This document shows, piece by piece, positions 35,101 to 46,757 of a DNA stretch of 64,000 nt. Made by a program: the position numbers and the translations under genes. The stretch's first letter is position 1. Each line of letters begins with the position of its first letter. Under the pieces are notes generated by a model. It searched no databases and was not told the DNA's origin. It saw only the letters and a list, made by a program, of their open reading frames with translations. Origin of the DNA: Rhypophila decipiens (Eukaryota; Ascomycota; Sordariomycetes; Sordariales; Naviculisporaceae); assembly GCA_033297075.1 (NCBI GenBank), contig MU858056.1:186001-250000 (forward strand), in the 5' to 3' direction.

Positions 35101-38100
35101 GCTTGGATGACCCCTCCCCCACCTCGAAGGGTTTTGAGATTCGAGATTTCGGTCAGGTGGGATTTCGACGTGCAAGTAACGTAAGTCGGATTCGGGTTCT
35201 GCTCGGTAGTTGGTCCTAGTTGTGGTGTGAAGAAGAGAATATAGTCTTGTTGGAGACCATTCAGGTTCTCGTGATCTGATAGGTACCAGTATACCAAGCC
35301 CGTGTGTCACGGCGGCGTGGGTCGCGGGAGACCTGTACTGAGCTTCAGTTGCATCTCTGCTTGATTCTGATAAAGTCCGATGTGAAGCTAACACAATCAT
35401 CACGGCACATGGATCGCGATGTGGTGGAAAGAAACCGAAGCCCGATCCCATACCCGTTGTACCAATCATGATGGGTCATGGCGCCGAGGCTGGAGACAAG
35501 AAGAGTTGATGGAGACTGTGGGGGTTGGTGCATGTCCACTGTTAAGAGCGGAGCTATGACATAATTGTGCTGAGCCGCTCACCCGTCTGGTTGTATCGCG
35601 GTGACAATCTTTCAAGAACTGACTTTGACATCCAGAGCCAACGGAACGACAAGATCCTCCGTGATGAAGGGCAGTTGACAGGTAGGTATGCGCTGGTGGG
35701 TATACGGATACGGTACACTTCTTACGTGGGACTGAGCCTCCCTGGACCCCGAATTTTCAACGCCGCAATCCCACTTCTCGGTACTGTACGGAGTACCGGG
35801 ATTGACGTTACGACATCTCGTTGTTCGATGGAAGAACTGCAGTTCGACTTGAGAAAGAAAAGCAGCCGAGGGCAAGGCATCTGACATTGAGTCGGAGGAT
35901 AAGACTTCGTGTCTCGGATGAAATGACGATGGTAACGCCCTGAATAACTGCTGATGTCTCCGTAAAAACACGTTGTAAAATTAGTGCAGCCGGGTCATGG
36001 GATGCGGCTCCCCTCCGCTAATTTTTATCGCATCGGATATCGCGGGGCGGGCTTATCGGAGAGGAACGTGGTCTCCGATCTACGCTTAACAAACATCGAG
36101 CCATCCCACCGGCCTTTTGATGCGGATTGGGGCGGTCCATCAATGTCGGTCCAGTTTGCCAGCCTTGTTGGTACCTTGGAGAAAGACTTTCTCTCCTCAG
36201 TTGGGTTGTGAAATGACGAAAGAAGGAATCGCGGGTAGAAGATCAACAATGATCATCTCCAACTCAGGCATAGAGACGATCGATCGAAAAAGTCGTGGTC
36301 TCGTCTGGACTTCTGAAGGCTGATGGAGCTTGGATGGTGTCTATAAGCTGGCCGAGTGATCATGGTTCAGAAATACAGATCAAGACCGGTCTCGTGTACT
36401 CTTTTAGTAGGTGTCTGATGTTGGTAGGAGACTAAAAGTCAACATGCTTTTTCGACATCGGGATATATCCGTACGGCGTAGGCGAGCCGAAGATGTCAAC
36501 CCCCGTTGGCTATGCTGATGGTTTTCCAAGTCCCCCAACCCAAGTGGAGCCAGCCTCTTTGTTCAGGATGCCGCGCCTCGTTCGGATTTGATTCAAGAGC
36601 AATAACCCGTAAAAGTGCTGGTTTCGAGCACCCGTGATCACCGGGCTGAGAATCTGACACCACACCGGGAACGAACTAACCCCTGCTCCAATTTGGCCGA
36701 TAGCCGGTACCCCGTTATAGGTGGAGACTGGGGTCTTTTCGGGGTTCAGTCTGTTCAGTCACCTCTTCCTGGGGGAGAAACGGCGGCGGCGATGGAAAAT
36801 GTCACCCAGAGCGGAAGTAAACAAACAATAGCGGCACGGCTTGTAATGACTTCTCACAGAGAAGAAAACATCGAGACAGCTGTTTTCCATGTCCAAAACT
36901 GCGCAGCAGCGATCGGCCCCGTGGTGGTTCGACTAATCGACGGATAATCCATCCGCAAGACGGCCCAAGGCGTGATAGACAGCCGAGTATCCGTCTCGTT
37001 GAGCCCAAAAGGACCATTGTGATGTCAGCTCCAGACTTGCGCCGCCACGCTAAGTAGACCGTAAACTGGCTGCATCATTGGCATCTCGCTGAGCATTTTC
37101 CTTTGTCTGCTTGTGAATCCGAAAAAGCCCGGAAGCTCGTTCGGTTGGCAAGGACGGATAGGCTGCTAGAACTACGGAGTAGGTTTCTCGGCTTCGGGCT
37201 TGACGGCAGCGACAGCTTGAGACATGCATTAACATGCAGAAGCGCTGCATCAGCTTGATGTGCTCTTCTCGGAACCTTCTATTGGCCCAACGATGCCCTA
37301 TCGGAGACCTCTTGGAGTTTTCTTCACCTGAGTTTGAAAATCTAAAATCTGGGGTTTTGCTTCAATATCTGTGCTTCCTTCTCTTTGTCATCCATAGACA
37401 GCAAGTGCAAAAACCTTCCACGTAAAAGCGAGTTGTCCAAGTGAAAGTCCATGTCTCGCTGAAATTTCGAGGATAATCACGTAATAACGGTGAGGGCATC
37501 TACGCCCAGGCGGTGTTGTATAGTGGCTGCCGCTGCTCGAAGGGTATTGGCTCCCTCGTCCCCCTAATCATGATGCCGGTCTGCAATTCTGCATTGGATA
37601 TGCTGGGCCTTGGCCGAATCATAATCCAGAGCAGATACAAGACAGGAAGCCTAAACAATGACGGATGATCAGCACTTGTTGCAGAATATTCAGGCCACAC
37701 AACATCTGCCTTTGTCTCGAAGATCTTCTAAACACGTCTCTACCGGACTTATTCGTCTTGCGAAGTCGTGATTGTTGCTGAAAGGAGAGGGGTAAGAATT
37801 GCTTGGGTGTCGTGTTAGTGACCTGTGAGTGGTTGTGGAATTGAAATTGTAAGTTCCTCCTGCCCCCTACCCCTACTTGAACCCCTGCAGGCTTGGGAAC
37901 TCTGGAAATTTGCCTGTGATGTCCACACCGATACCGTTCATCGGGGCTGTAAATGCGCGGGCTGAAGCATTTTGCTTTGAGATGTACAAATAACAGATTG
38001 GAAATGAACAAAGAACAGCAAAGACGTGCCTAACAAAAGACAATCGTCAGACTCATTTATGAGCGTAAAAGGAAACGACAATCAGTGCATATCACGGGGA

Positions 38101-38400
38101 TATAAAACAAGATTTGATATGGTATCTTTTGAGGGGCATCGTCCAGACGAAGCAAGATTACCGGTCGCTAAAATGGTGGGGTCACAGCTCAAGCAGCGAG
38201 GTGGGCCGCTGGATACCACTGGAGACCTGCCCTCACTAACAACCAAAGAGGGCAGGCGCTTCCTGGTGTCGTTTTCACCAATCCTAGCGCCGCCCCTTCT
38301 GGATGGGAAACCCATGAAAGCGTGAAAGACCAGCAGACCATCGCACGCAAGGACCTACCAACCTGCCAGCCCAACTGGCACCCGCAGCTCAAATATCCAC
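29168..38400. other. Gene-poor region with no supportable gene
   Basis: More than 9 kb in which no frame exceeds 165 codons and none shows a domain or a convincing splice structure. It contains a GC-rich near-palindrome at 34011-34030 (GGCCGGCCGACCGGCCGGCC) and three copies of TACGGAGTA (33879-33887, 35787-35795, 37173-37181). Base composition by eye is ordinary, not the extreme AT bias of RIP-mutated transposons. Non-coding transcripts or regulatory DNA are possible but not demonstrated. Confidence 0.5.
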
Positions 38401-40089
38401 CGAAATTTAATTTAGTCGCCAGCAGCCCCCGCTCGATTTTACCTGAAAGACTCTTTTCTTCTCCCCCTTTCCCGTCCTTGTCGTCGTCGCTGGACTGGAA
38501 GCAGCAACCGCACCAGCAGCGAGTTGCGAGAGAGAGGACTGGAAGGAAACGGGTACGATATTTCACGTCTCGATATACTGGGTTTCTCTTTTCTTGCCTT
38601 CCCTTATTTTTCACCTCTTATTTTTAATTTGCTGCTCCGTGCTAGCGCCGACATCCGCCCACTCTCTTCGAAGTCGACCGCCGTGGTGTTGGTACTTGTT
38701 TTGGGCACGTTTCGCAGGGGCACAAATCGGAAAGTGCTTGCGCAAACCTTCAGGAAGACCCTGTGAGCAGTCGATCCTGCTCACTGATTGCACCTGGACT
38801 TTTCCCCAAAGTAAGTTCTGTGTTTCCTCAACCTCGTTTTTCACATGGTTCGATGTTCTGGCCAGCTCCTACGGTTTGTGTTGCTCTGCTCCCGGCTCGC
38901 ATTGTCGTCTCCATTTCCGTGGTTTCCCGAGACTTTTTGCTGCAGTGGTGCCAGGTGGGCATCTGTCCGACCGTCCGTGTTCCGAACGAGAGGAGAGTTG
39001 GCGAGACGGGCAGCGCATTCCTCGCCGCCACTGCCCACTGTCCCGGTGACTTGCTACCGCCAAAAATGGGCGGTCTTGGCCTCACATGCCCGCCTGCACA
39101 CCACTGTGCAAGTGTGCCTGCCTGCGCGTGATCCAGTTGCTCATTCCTCATCTGCCCCCCGCCTCCGCCTCCGCCTCACCGTCCCTTGTTCTGCTCACCG
39201 TCCCATCGCCGGACTGGCCGGTCTTGAGCTGGGCAACACGGCCTTGTTTTATCGTGCCCCCCAAAAAACCAGGGCATCCAACTTGCAGGCCAGGTTCCCG
39301 AGAAATCTCAGCTCTTACGATCCTTCCCAATACCGGTACCGGTACCGTTTTGTGCCAACGGTGGACGTCTGCACGGCCTTGAAACCGACGAGCAGCCTTG
39401 AAACTGGAGGACCGTCGAGGTCGGGAGCTAGGCCTGGCGACCACTCGGCCACGCAACGACTGGACCACACATCGACCCCCCTATCGATCAGAACAACGAC
39501 ACTGTTGCACGCACACCACCCGGCGCCGTGGCAGCCGTCAGACACAGACAAGCACACCAATTTTACACTAGGCGCACGCAATCAGAACCACCTGCTCCCA
39601 CTCACCCGTCCATCCCACCTTATATTATGCGCCACAAGATCGCTCGTTCTTTTCCCCCACTTTCGAATTCAAGCATAGTCTTACTTGACTCGGATGATCG
39701 CCGGTTAACCTTGTCGCGCCAACTTGCGACCAATCTTTGATTTTTCCTTCCACAACTTTGTTCGACTGGCCAACTCTCTCTAACATTCATCTGATTTCGT
39801 GTGTGCGGAGCTGGTCGTCTTTTCAAGAACATACGAGCAAACAAGAGCCGTGTACGATCTGACAACTCAACTAACACATGACGCCGCGTAGGCTGCTGTC
39901 CGACTATTGCCACGACAAACTATTCACCGAGAAAGTAGAAGAAGCATCTGCCGCTCCGACGACAGACAGTTAGCATCACCGGGCTTTTGCCGAACTCTAT
40001 ATTACCCATCTTCTCCGACTCGAGGTTCGGATCCATCCAACACTCCGTAGAATATCTCCCGACCGGAATGCATTCTTGCTAGACATACA
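38401..40089 (+). promoter_or_regulatory. Pyrimidine-rich promoter/leader of the LRR gene
   Basis: The plus strand becomes markedly C/T-rich, with many CT tracts (for example 38450-38480) and CCGCCT repeats near 39165. A GTAAGT at about 38811 could be the donor of a leader intron. Because stop codons are scarce in such DNA, a 277-codon frame (38845-39678) is open, but its Ser/Arg/Leu/Pro/Thr composition looks non-coding. Confidence 0.45.
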
Positions 40090-42722
40090 ATGGATTCGGA
40101 AGACGGGGAGTTCTTTATAAAGGTAAGGCTGTCTAACGAATCACGTTTCTGCCAAGCAGACGAGGCTGACGTCCGCTCCCTCCGTAGCAACTCGCCAGCT
40201 TTGTGCGCACGCATGAAAAGGCACTTGCGAACGCTTTACAGTTCAAACGACAGAGTATACCCCGCCATGGCTCGTCCCAGAGCGTATCGTCGGTTTCAAC
40301 CGCCGCTATCCCGTCGTCACCGACAATCCCCGAGCGGCCCTCAACTTCGGCGTCCACCTCTGGCACTCTAGCGGCCGCCCTTTCCCTGGGCAGCTCCCTC
40401 AACTTTACCTCGCATAATGTCAAGTCAGCAAAACTGGCCCTCACACCTCATCACCTGTTCTACATGCTCTCGCGGTTCGAAGAACTAGGCATTCCCGTCG
40501 GCCCAATGAAGGTTCGCCTCGAAAACTTGCACGACAGCACGACTTCGGCCAACTATGTCTCATTTCTTGGCCAATCTCAGCGATCCAAAAGCCGGGGCTC
40601 CGACGTCGGTTCCATTCGCTCTGTCTCTAGTATACGCAGTGTCATGACAGGCATGTCGGCGCTCTGGGCTAGTTTCGGGATCGGCTCGAGCATATCTGCT
40701 GCCCGGACGGAGAGACACAAGGCGTTAATACAGGCCGAGCTGAAGTATCTGTACTCGGCGTTTACCAAGATTCCTTGTCTGAGACTTGCTCCGGATTGGC
40801 GTGCGCGACTCATCCGAGGCTACGAGGAGTTTCCTTTTGACTCTGCAGTGCCTCTTTACGTTTTCAAGAATGTCCAGGCACTTGAGGTGAGCGATATCGA
40901 CTTTAGGCAGTTCTTCGGCTGGGACAGGCTTGCCGACCAGCTCCGTTCCTTGACGGTCAAACGTGCCTGTCTTGATGATCCGGCCGATATCTTGATTGAC
41001 ATTGTCCTTGACGATATGGACAAGCGGCGGCGGCGCAGCTCTAAAACCCAGGCCGGTGCCTCGAGCCCACGGAGAAGCCCGACGATCCCTCAGACAGAGC
41101 TTCGGAAGCACACCTCCGCACCTGGCTCTCCTGAGGCCAGGCGGTCGACCACAGATCTTCCTGTTGGATCTCTCAGCAGTGAAGCCGGAGCTGAACAAGT
41201 GCCGGGTCCTCGTGATCTCAGGCGGCCGTCGATTGTCCGCGCTGACACCGATGAGCCCAAATCGCCCGCGAAGGGTTCGAGACCTAGGAGTCACTCTCCG
41301 GGTCGGCCAACGAGTTCCAGAAATGGCTCGAGCAACGTTCGAGGGTCCTACAAGATACGGCGATCGGGATCTGGAAGTTCACACTCTAGCCTCTCGGATT
41401 CGTGGCATAATTCCCGGGGAAGCTCTTCCAATCTGCTTAGCATGGGTATTCTGCCGGCTTCCAAGTGGCGTTTTCTCAAGCATCTAAGCCTGGCGGATAA
41501 CTCCCTAACCTCGATAGCTGCTCCCAGTCTCACGCCGCTGTCCAACACTCTCCATTCCCTGGATCTTTCGAACAACTTGTTCACCCAGATTCCCGATAGT
41601 CTCGCGAGTTTGACGGCCTTGCGGGCTCTAAATCTGGCTCACTGCATGATTGATTCTCTTCATTCACTGACCCGCAATCCTCTTCCTGCCATCACGGCTC
41701 TCAACCTCCGCGCTAATCGATTGCAATCGATCGCAGGCATCGAAAAGTTGTATCCCCTGGAGAGACTTGATTTGAGGGACAATCGCTTGACGGACCCGAT
41801 GGAACTTGCAAGGCTTACAGGCATACCGGAGATTCGTGAGGTCTATGTCGAAGGCAACCCTTTTACGCGGACTCATCGCGATTACCGCATTACCATCTTC
41901 AATCTTTTCAGGAAAACACCTGGATACACCGAGGACATTACAATCGACGGTACAGGACCAACCTACGCCGAGAAACGCTATTTGGTAGAGCGTGCGGCTG
42001 AGCCCCCAGCTGTGCCTGTCATAAAGCCTCCACCACAGGAGATGCCAGCGGTGGACGTGATCAAGCCGGCCATCATCTACGACACGCCAGCCAAGGAACC
42101 GGCTGTTCTCCGAAAAGAGCGCCCACTTCCAAAGACTGCCTCCAGCGAGGTTAATACGAGCTCTAGCCGACGTCGCCGGGCTCCTAAACGACGGATCGTG
42201 GACCTCGCTACGAACGACACCCCAGTTCCGTTCGCCCACCCTGTAGACCGCTATGCGGTCGGGGGCGCCGAGTTGGGAGTTTCGCCCGCCACGGATGCCA
42301 ATTATCAGATCTCTCAGCATCCTCCAAAGCCGAAGACGGCCCCAAAGGCACTTGCCGACAGTCCTCTGCCTAACACGCCTGTCTCGGCGAATGTTCCAAG
42401 AACTGACACAAGCGTCATACCTCAGCTTCCACCTGTCTACCAGGCAGCTGAAGACGAAGGAGGCGCCCCGTTATGGAACACGGGTCCAGACTGGGAGGCT
42501 GGGGGAGAGCTTTACCGGCGTAAGGTAGAAGCTCTCCGCGATAAAGTAGGAAGTGGTTATCTGAGTGTACTGAACGAAGAGGGATGGGACCCTGCTTCCT
42601 GCCCACCAGACTACCACCAGACTGCCTCCGAGTTTGGAGGTACATCACCATTGCATACAAACCCCACTACTCCAAGAGCTGCCAGTGTACACGCCGCTCA
42701 TAGTGGTCGAACGCTTGGTTAA
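40090..42722 (+). CDS. Leucine-rich-repeat protein, STK11IP/LIP1-like layout
   Basis: Exons 40090-40122 (11 codons) and 40188-42722, with a 65-nt GTAAGG...CGTAG intron, give 855 residues. The N-terminal about 280 residues contain MDSEDGEFFIKQLASFVRTH, a Ser-rich stretch and a domain with FRQFFGWDRLADQLRSLTVK. A Ser/Arg/Pro-rich linker (about 285-430) follows. Four to six leucine-rich repeats then occupy about 435-560 (HSLDLSNNLFTQIPDSL, TALNLRANRLQSIAGIEKL, ERLDLRDNRLTDPMELARL), capped by EVYVEGNPFTRTHRDYRITIFNLF. The tail is Pro-rich. The cap and the pre-LRR domain resemble animal STK11IP (LIP1) and nischarin-type proteins, which bind kinases or membranes. This parallel is inference. The conserved fungal role is unknown to me. 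Confidence 0.8.
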
Positions 42723-43583
42723 AGTCTTAATTTTAGATACCCCGGTTTTCTTTCTTGCGGCTTTGCACTTGAAATTACATCTTGGCCCCTGGAGAGGCAT
42801 TATATACGTACAATGTATGAATGATGTTTGTCGGATCACCCTGTTGGAATACCCCTATCCCCACTTTTTGTTTTATCGGCATTATGGTTCAATGGCATTG
42901 GCAATTACTTTTCGTCGGGGTTTTTGGGTCTGGCTTGTTTTGTTTGCATTTTGTGTTTGTTAAAGATATCATTAGGGAGCATAGCGTACCGGCGTTCTTG
43001 GTTTCTAGCGGCGGCACGTAAAGAGGCGTCGCCATCAAATGGAAACGTGAAGGTTCTTCTTTCCTCCTCCAGTCAGTCTCGGTGTTCTCTCTGCTTTGAA
43101 TTGTGGGTCCCCATTGATCACGGTGCCGGTTTGCGGTGTCTTGCCCAGCGCCTGGAGACCCAGCCCCCATGTCAATGATGGATGGACGAGATGAGTGATT
43201 TACTAGATACTTGTCGAGGTCGTACTGGTTGGCACATTTGATTCCTTGTTCATCCTGGGTTCTAGAGCAGGCTCTCAAATGACCTCTTTCAACTACCTCC
43301 CTCTCGGCTATCTTGCTTTGTATGTGTAAGTGTGTGTGATCTTGTCGTAGATGAACCTCATTCCAGCTGTACCTTGACTACCGGTAAGTCAGTTGATGAC
43401 CCGCTTGTGTCACGAGCGCATAGTAGGCTCTAGATACCATTACACGTCCGCACCACGCTCGAGCTATGGATGATTTGGTTTGTTCCAGCAGCGGTCTTGT
43501 GGACTGGATCAGATCACGATCATTGGTTTCAAGATGTGACCGTGATAGTAGTCATGCCTGGGTGGTGAATGAGCTACACATTT
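42723..43583. other. Region downstream of the LRR gene
   Basis: 0.86 kb with no gene; it should contain the LRR gene's 3' untranslated region. It ends at the left 8-bp duplication (ACACATTT, 43576-43583) of the inverted-repeat element. Confidence 0.4.
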
Positions 43584-43803
43584 CGCCGCCGCTAAAACCG
43601 CCGTCTGGCCTTCAATCTAGGCATTTATTCGAGCCAGTCAAGGTATTTATTTAAGCTAGTCAAGGTATTTATTCGAGCCTGTCAGGGCATTTATTCGAAT
43701 TAGGTATTCACTTATAAATTTACTATAGTATTGACCTTACGATACTAGATTGAAGGCCAAGACGGTGATTTTAGCTATATATACGGAGGTTTTAGCGGCG
43801 GCG
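43584..43803. mobile_element. 220-bp TIR miniature element, hAT-like, with 8-bp target duplication
   Basis: The element begins CGCCGCCGCTAAAACC (43584-43599) and ends with its exact reverse complement (43788-43803). The inverted repeats continue inward with GTCTGGCCTTCAATCTAG on the left and its near complement on the right, where about 21 bases are duplicated or inserted. Both ends are flanked by the same 8 bases, ACACATTT (43576-43583 and 43804-43811), the duplication size typical of hAT transposons. The centre holds about four tandem 22-bp units (core GGTATTTATTCGAGCC, 43620-43705). It has no coding capacity, so it would be non-autonomous. The terminal bases are not the usual hAT CA/TG, so superfamily is tentative. 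Confidence 0.8.
43620..43705. repeat. 22-bp tandem repeat inside the miniature element
   Basis: Units start at 43620, 43642, 43664 and 43686. The first three are 22 bp long and differ at a few positions; the fourth is partial. The core is GGTATTTATTCGAGCC followed by a GTCAA-like end. Confidence 0.8.
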
Positions 43804-43811
43804 ACACATTT

Positions 43812-45042
43812 GACATGATTGCAAGGACTGACTGAATATGAGGGTAATAATATCTTGGTTGCGTTTCTCTCTTGTTGTGTTTCCAAAGCGGAAGCGTGAA
43901 TCTCGCCAAGGTAGTGCGTTATTCCTCTGACATCTTCTGGTTTGTTATTGTACATCTCTCTCTACAGAGGCCTTGTGACTACCTGGTAAGTAGGGTAGGT
44001 ATTAGCCATTTCTAACCGGCTGGCTCTGTGCTATCCATACATAAGCGTAAGCATCAGCATGACCGGCCTTTGTTTTTTCTTTTTCTTTTGTCCTGTCTCT
44101 ATCGAGATTGTGAAATGACTTTGGCCGCGATTGTTCATGCAGTGATCATTCGGGGCTGATTTCTGGAGACTGACTAGACCGATTTTGGGTTGGAAAGCCG
44201 TGATATCAAGTGATTCCATTGGAATTGAAGGAGGCCTGTCTGCTGCACGACAGGGCTTGTGTGAAATGACACAACTTCTCTTGTTTCTCCTTTCTCGACT
44301 ATTCTTTCTCATGACGACTACCCTGTTTTGTCCGTCTCATCTCGTCTCTGAGGAGGGGGAAGGAATGAATGTATGCTTCTAGAAAGAGCCCCAGCACGTG
44401 GTTCATGGTGAGCCATGACGTGCCTGCCTGCCTCAGGTTTGGGGATTCAGTATTCATGTAACAATGGGAGTCTACCAGTTGTTCGGGTGTTCTCGGGGAA
44501 AAGGAATATACCCATTCGTCGGAGTTCTAGTTATGTACAGGTATATAGTAAAGTAATCAGTCATCGCACGCTGACTTACTATGTGAGATGGACAGAGCGT
44601 CAATGACGAAAGATCTCTTTATGACCAAGAGGAGTAGGTGTACAAGCCAGGCACAATCATATATATCAATGTTTCACGGGGCGGGCATTTATCCAAATCA
44701 GGTGCATTGTTGAAATTTGCAGGTCTTGTGGTCGTCGTTGTTGAGGGGGAGGACAGCGAGGCGGACTCTTATTTTAGTTATTTAGTCTATGTGTGTTCCT
44801 GATGACAACATAAAAGCTACCAAGCGGTGCTTTCTTCTGGTGGGACACTGAGATTTGGATTGCGTACGCATTCCTCTCCTCCGAGTATCAAGGGGAGCTC
44901 ATCCATCCATTATCTGTTGTTCGAGGGGATGGCTGAGTCGCACCACCAGTTACCCTATTGATCTCGGTAAGTGCAAATGACTTCATCACTTCATCAGTAA
45001 GTTCGGTTGGCAGAATTGGAGGTGGAAATGATTGGAAGTGAT
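43812..45042. other. Intergenic region, no gene recognised
   Basis: 1.2 kb after the miniature element with no supportable reading frame or RNA gene. Confidence 0.4.
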
Positions 45043-45414
45043 CTAAGCGCTGGGGGATTCCCTTGCTTGCTTGGCCAGGCACTCCCTTTGCCAGGCCGGA
45101 TTTAAGGGTCTGAATGTGTCGTGTTCCCAAGCTATGCACAGAACTTTGATCGACAGGACGGCAATGAGAGGATGTCTAAAGATAGAGAGAATGAGCCGAT
45201 CGATCGTTGATACTTCTGTTCCGTTTCGGCTTCTGGAAGCATGTCCCTGCTGTGTAAACCGTTGGCATTGGTCGGGAGCCAGCATGATGTAGTAACCGCC
45301 GAGCAGTCCCAAGTATGTGTTACTGGTGATTGTGCCTGACCAAACCAAGTCGCTGATAACGGAGTTGACATTCATCCTGGCGCAAGGCACTTCCTGGGGT
45401 CTTGTGATATGCAT
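45043..45414 (-). CDS. Doubtful open frame, hydrophobic, minus strand
   Basis: An open frame from ATG at 45414 to the stop at 45043 gives 123 residues. It contains SVISDLVWSGTITSNTYLGLLGGYYIML and FRHPLIAVLSIKVLCIAW, which could be two membrane segments. A possible upstream intron (GTGAGA...TTTCAG, about 74 nt, ending just before CCGTGATG) is present, but no upstream exon keeps an open frame back to an ATG. It could be a small lineage-specific gene, a decayed gene or chance. No family recognised. Confidence 0.2.
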   Translation of the reverse strand: MHITRPQEVPCARMNVNSVISDLVWSGTITSNTYLGLLGGYYIMLAPDQCQRFTQQGHASRSRNGTEVSTIDRLILSIFRHPLIAVLSIKVLCIAWEHDTFRPLNPAWQRECLAKQARESPSA

Positions 45415-45960
45415 CACGGCTGAAATAATAGGCGCGACAACAAGAGTGAGAATAAAAATCTTCAGCGAGACGCATTCTTTCTTTTCTTCTCACCGGCAGC
45501 CGTTTTGTGCGCCGTTCGTCTCTTTCTGATGAGGGCGGGTCTCGGGCATTATTTGGGACCAACTGTTCATTGGGGTATGAAGTTGAGGGAGTCATGGCGT
45601 AAATACTGGGTGTGCGCATGGATAGGCGGCCCGGCGCATGCGATTGATTTACAGATGGCTAACATGCCTTGTGTGGTGACATTGGAGAAGACGACGGCCG
45701 TTGATTAGGGTTAGGAGGGCTGTCCTGTGTCGAAGACTGTCGGTAGTCGACAGGTAGGCAAGTTCAGCCGTCGAGGATGATGCCCTAGCAGGAACTGAAC
45801 AGCGGAAAGAGGAAGGTATCGACCTACTGATATCGTGGTATGTTCAGACTGTAGTTTCAATGATTCAAACATCCCTGAGTATACTGTTAGTACTTGTCAA
45901 GGTTCACCTCAAGATCTATCCAATACACTCAATTTCATTGTAGCCGGATAGTAGAGCGAT

Positions 45961-46295
45961 TCAAGTCACGGGTAGCTTTCCCGGGTTGGGATGAACGGGC
46001 AGGGTACAGAGAGCCTCCAGAGCGTCTTGGATCTTGGGCCTGTCAATTGGAGATGAACCCACTGGGTCAATCGGGCTCGGGCCGGCCAGGCCAGGGTCCA
46101 TCGGCCACCCATCCATTCGGGTGCCAGTATTGATCTCCTTTTTAGGAATGCGCTCGGCTTCTGATTGGCCCGGACACTCATAGAAGAAGTCTGTAAATCG
46201 TCGCCCGGTAAGGTAGGTGAGTATCAACAACAAGGATCCCTCTTGTTCGTTCTACCGCGGTAATCAATCACACTGTCATTAAGGAGCGCCATCAT
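45961..46295 (-). CDS. Doubtful small spliced gene, minus strand
   Basis: Two segments, 46295-46256 and 46190-45961, join through a 65-nt intron (GTAGAA...TTTACAG) into an 89-residue frame. It reads MMALLNDSVIDYR then DFFYECPGQSEAERI, with MDGWPMDPGLAGPSPIDP further on. The composition is balanced and protein-like, unlike neighbouring random frames. The frame is open for about 80 more codons upstream of the ATG pair, so a longer 5' exon is possible. No family recognised. It lies between the LRR gene and nto1, on the opposite strand to both. Confidence 0.3.
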
Positions 46296-46757
46296 CTCAA
46301 TAAGATCGCGTGATGAGTCTCCAAAACTGTGCGAAGGCGATGAGTTACAAAACTCGGCAGCTTGGTCGTGAGAAGGGGCTTCAACTTGGAATCCACAGTG
46401 TGGGGGTCCGCTGCTGTGGAGAAGTGGTGAAGTGCTGTCCCTGGCCCTGAACAGTTCTCGTGCCTGCCAAGAAAGATCAGATGTACGGAGGAAATCCGAA
46501 AACCAAAGATATAAGAAATAGGTACGGGTCAAGTTGCATTGTTTTGGATGGAGTAAGGTGATGTGTCATATGTGTGCTGCTCCTTCCCTCATGGTCAAAA
46601 GAACATTTTCTGGCAATTGTTTGAGAACAAAAGGAGGGGCATGAAGCTTTAATGTTGGAAGCTTCAGCCCGTGACAAGCATGCTTGATGTAGGCGGCCCC
46701 ACTTGATCCGAGCTTAGCTCCTTGTCAAGCGCAAGTTTGGCATTTTGCGGCTGTCAC

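Noticed and set aside
34972..35469. 165-codon minus-strand frame in the gene-free region
   Set aside because: No domain, irregular composition, no splice partners and no clear start context.
38845..39678. 277-codon plus-strand open frame upstream of the LRR gene
   Set aside because: Composition is Ser/Arg/Leu/Pro/Thr-rich with few acidic or Lys residues, many overlapping frames are open on both strands, and no domain is visible. It looks like stop-poor pyrimidine-rich leader DNA.
45415..45480. Hydrophobic extension KIFILTLVVAPIIS before the 45-kb frame
   Set aside because: It coincides with a good intron (GTGAGA...TTTCAG) rich in pyrimidines, and an in-frame TGA lies just upstream.
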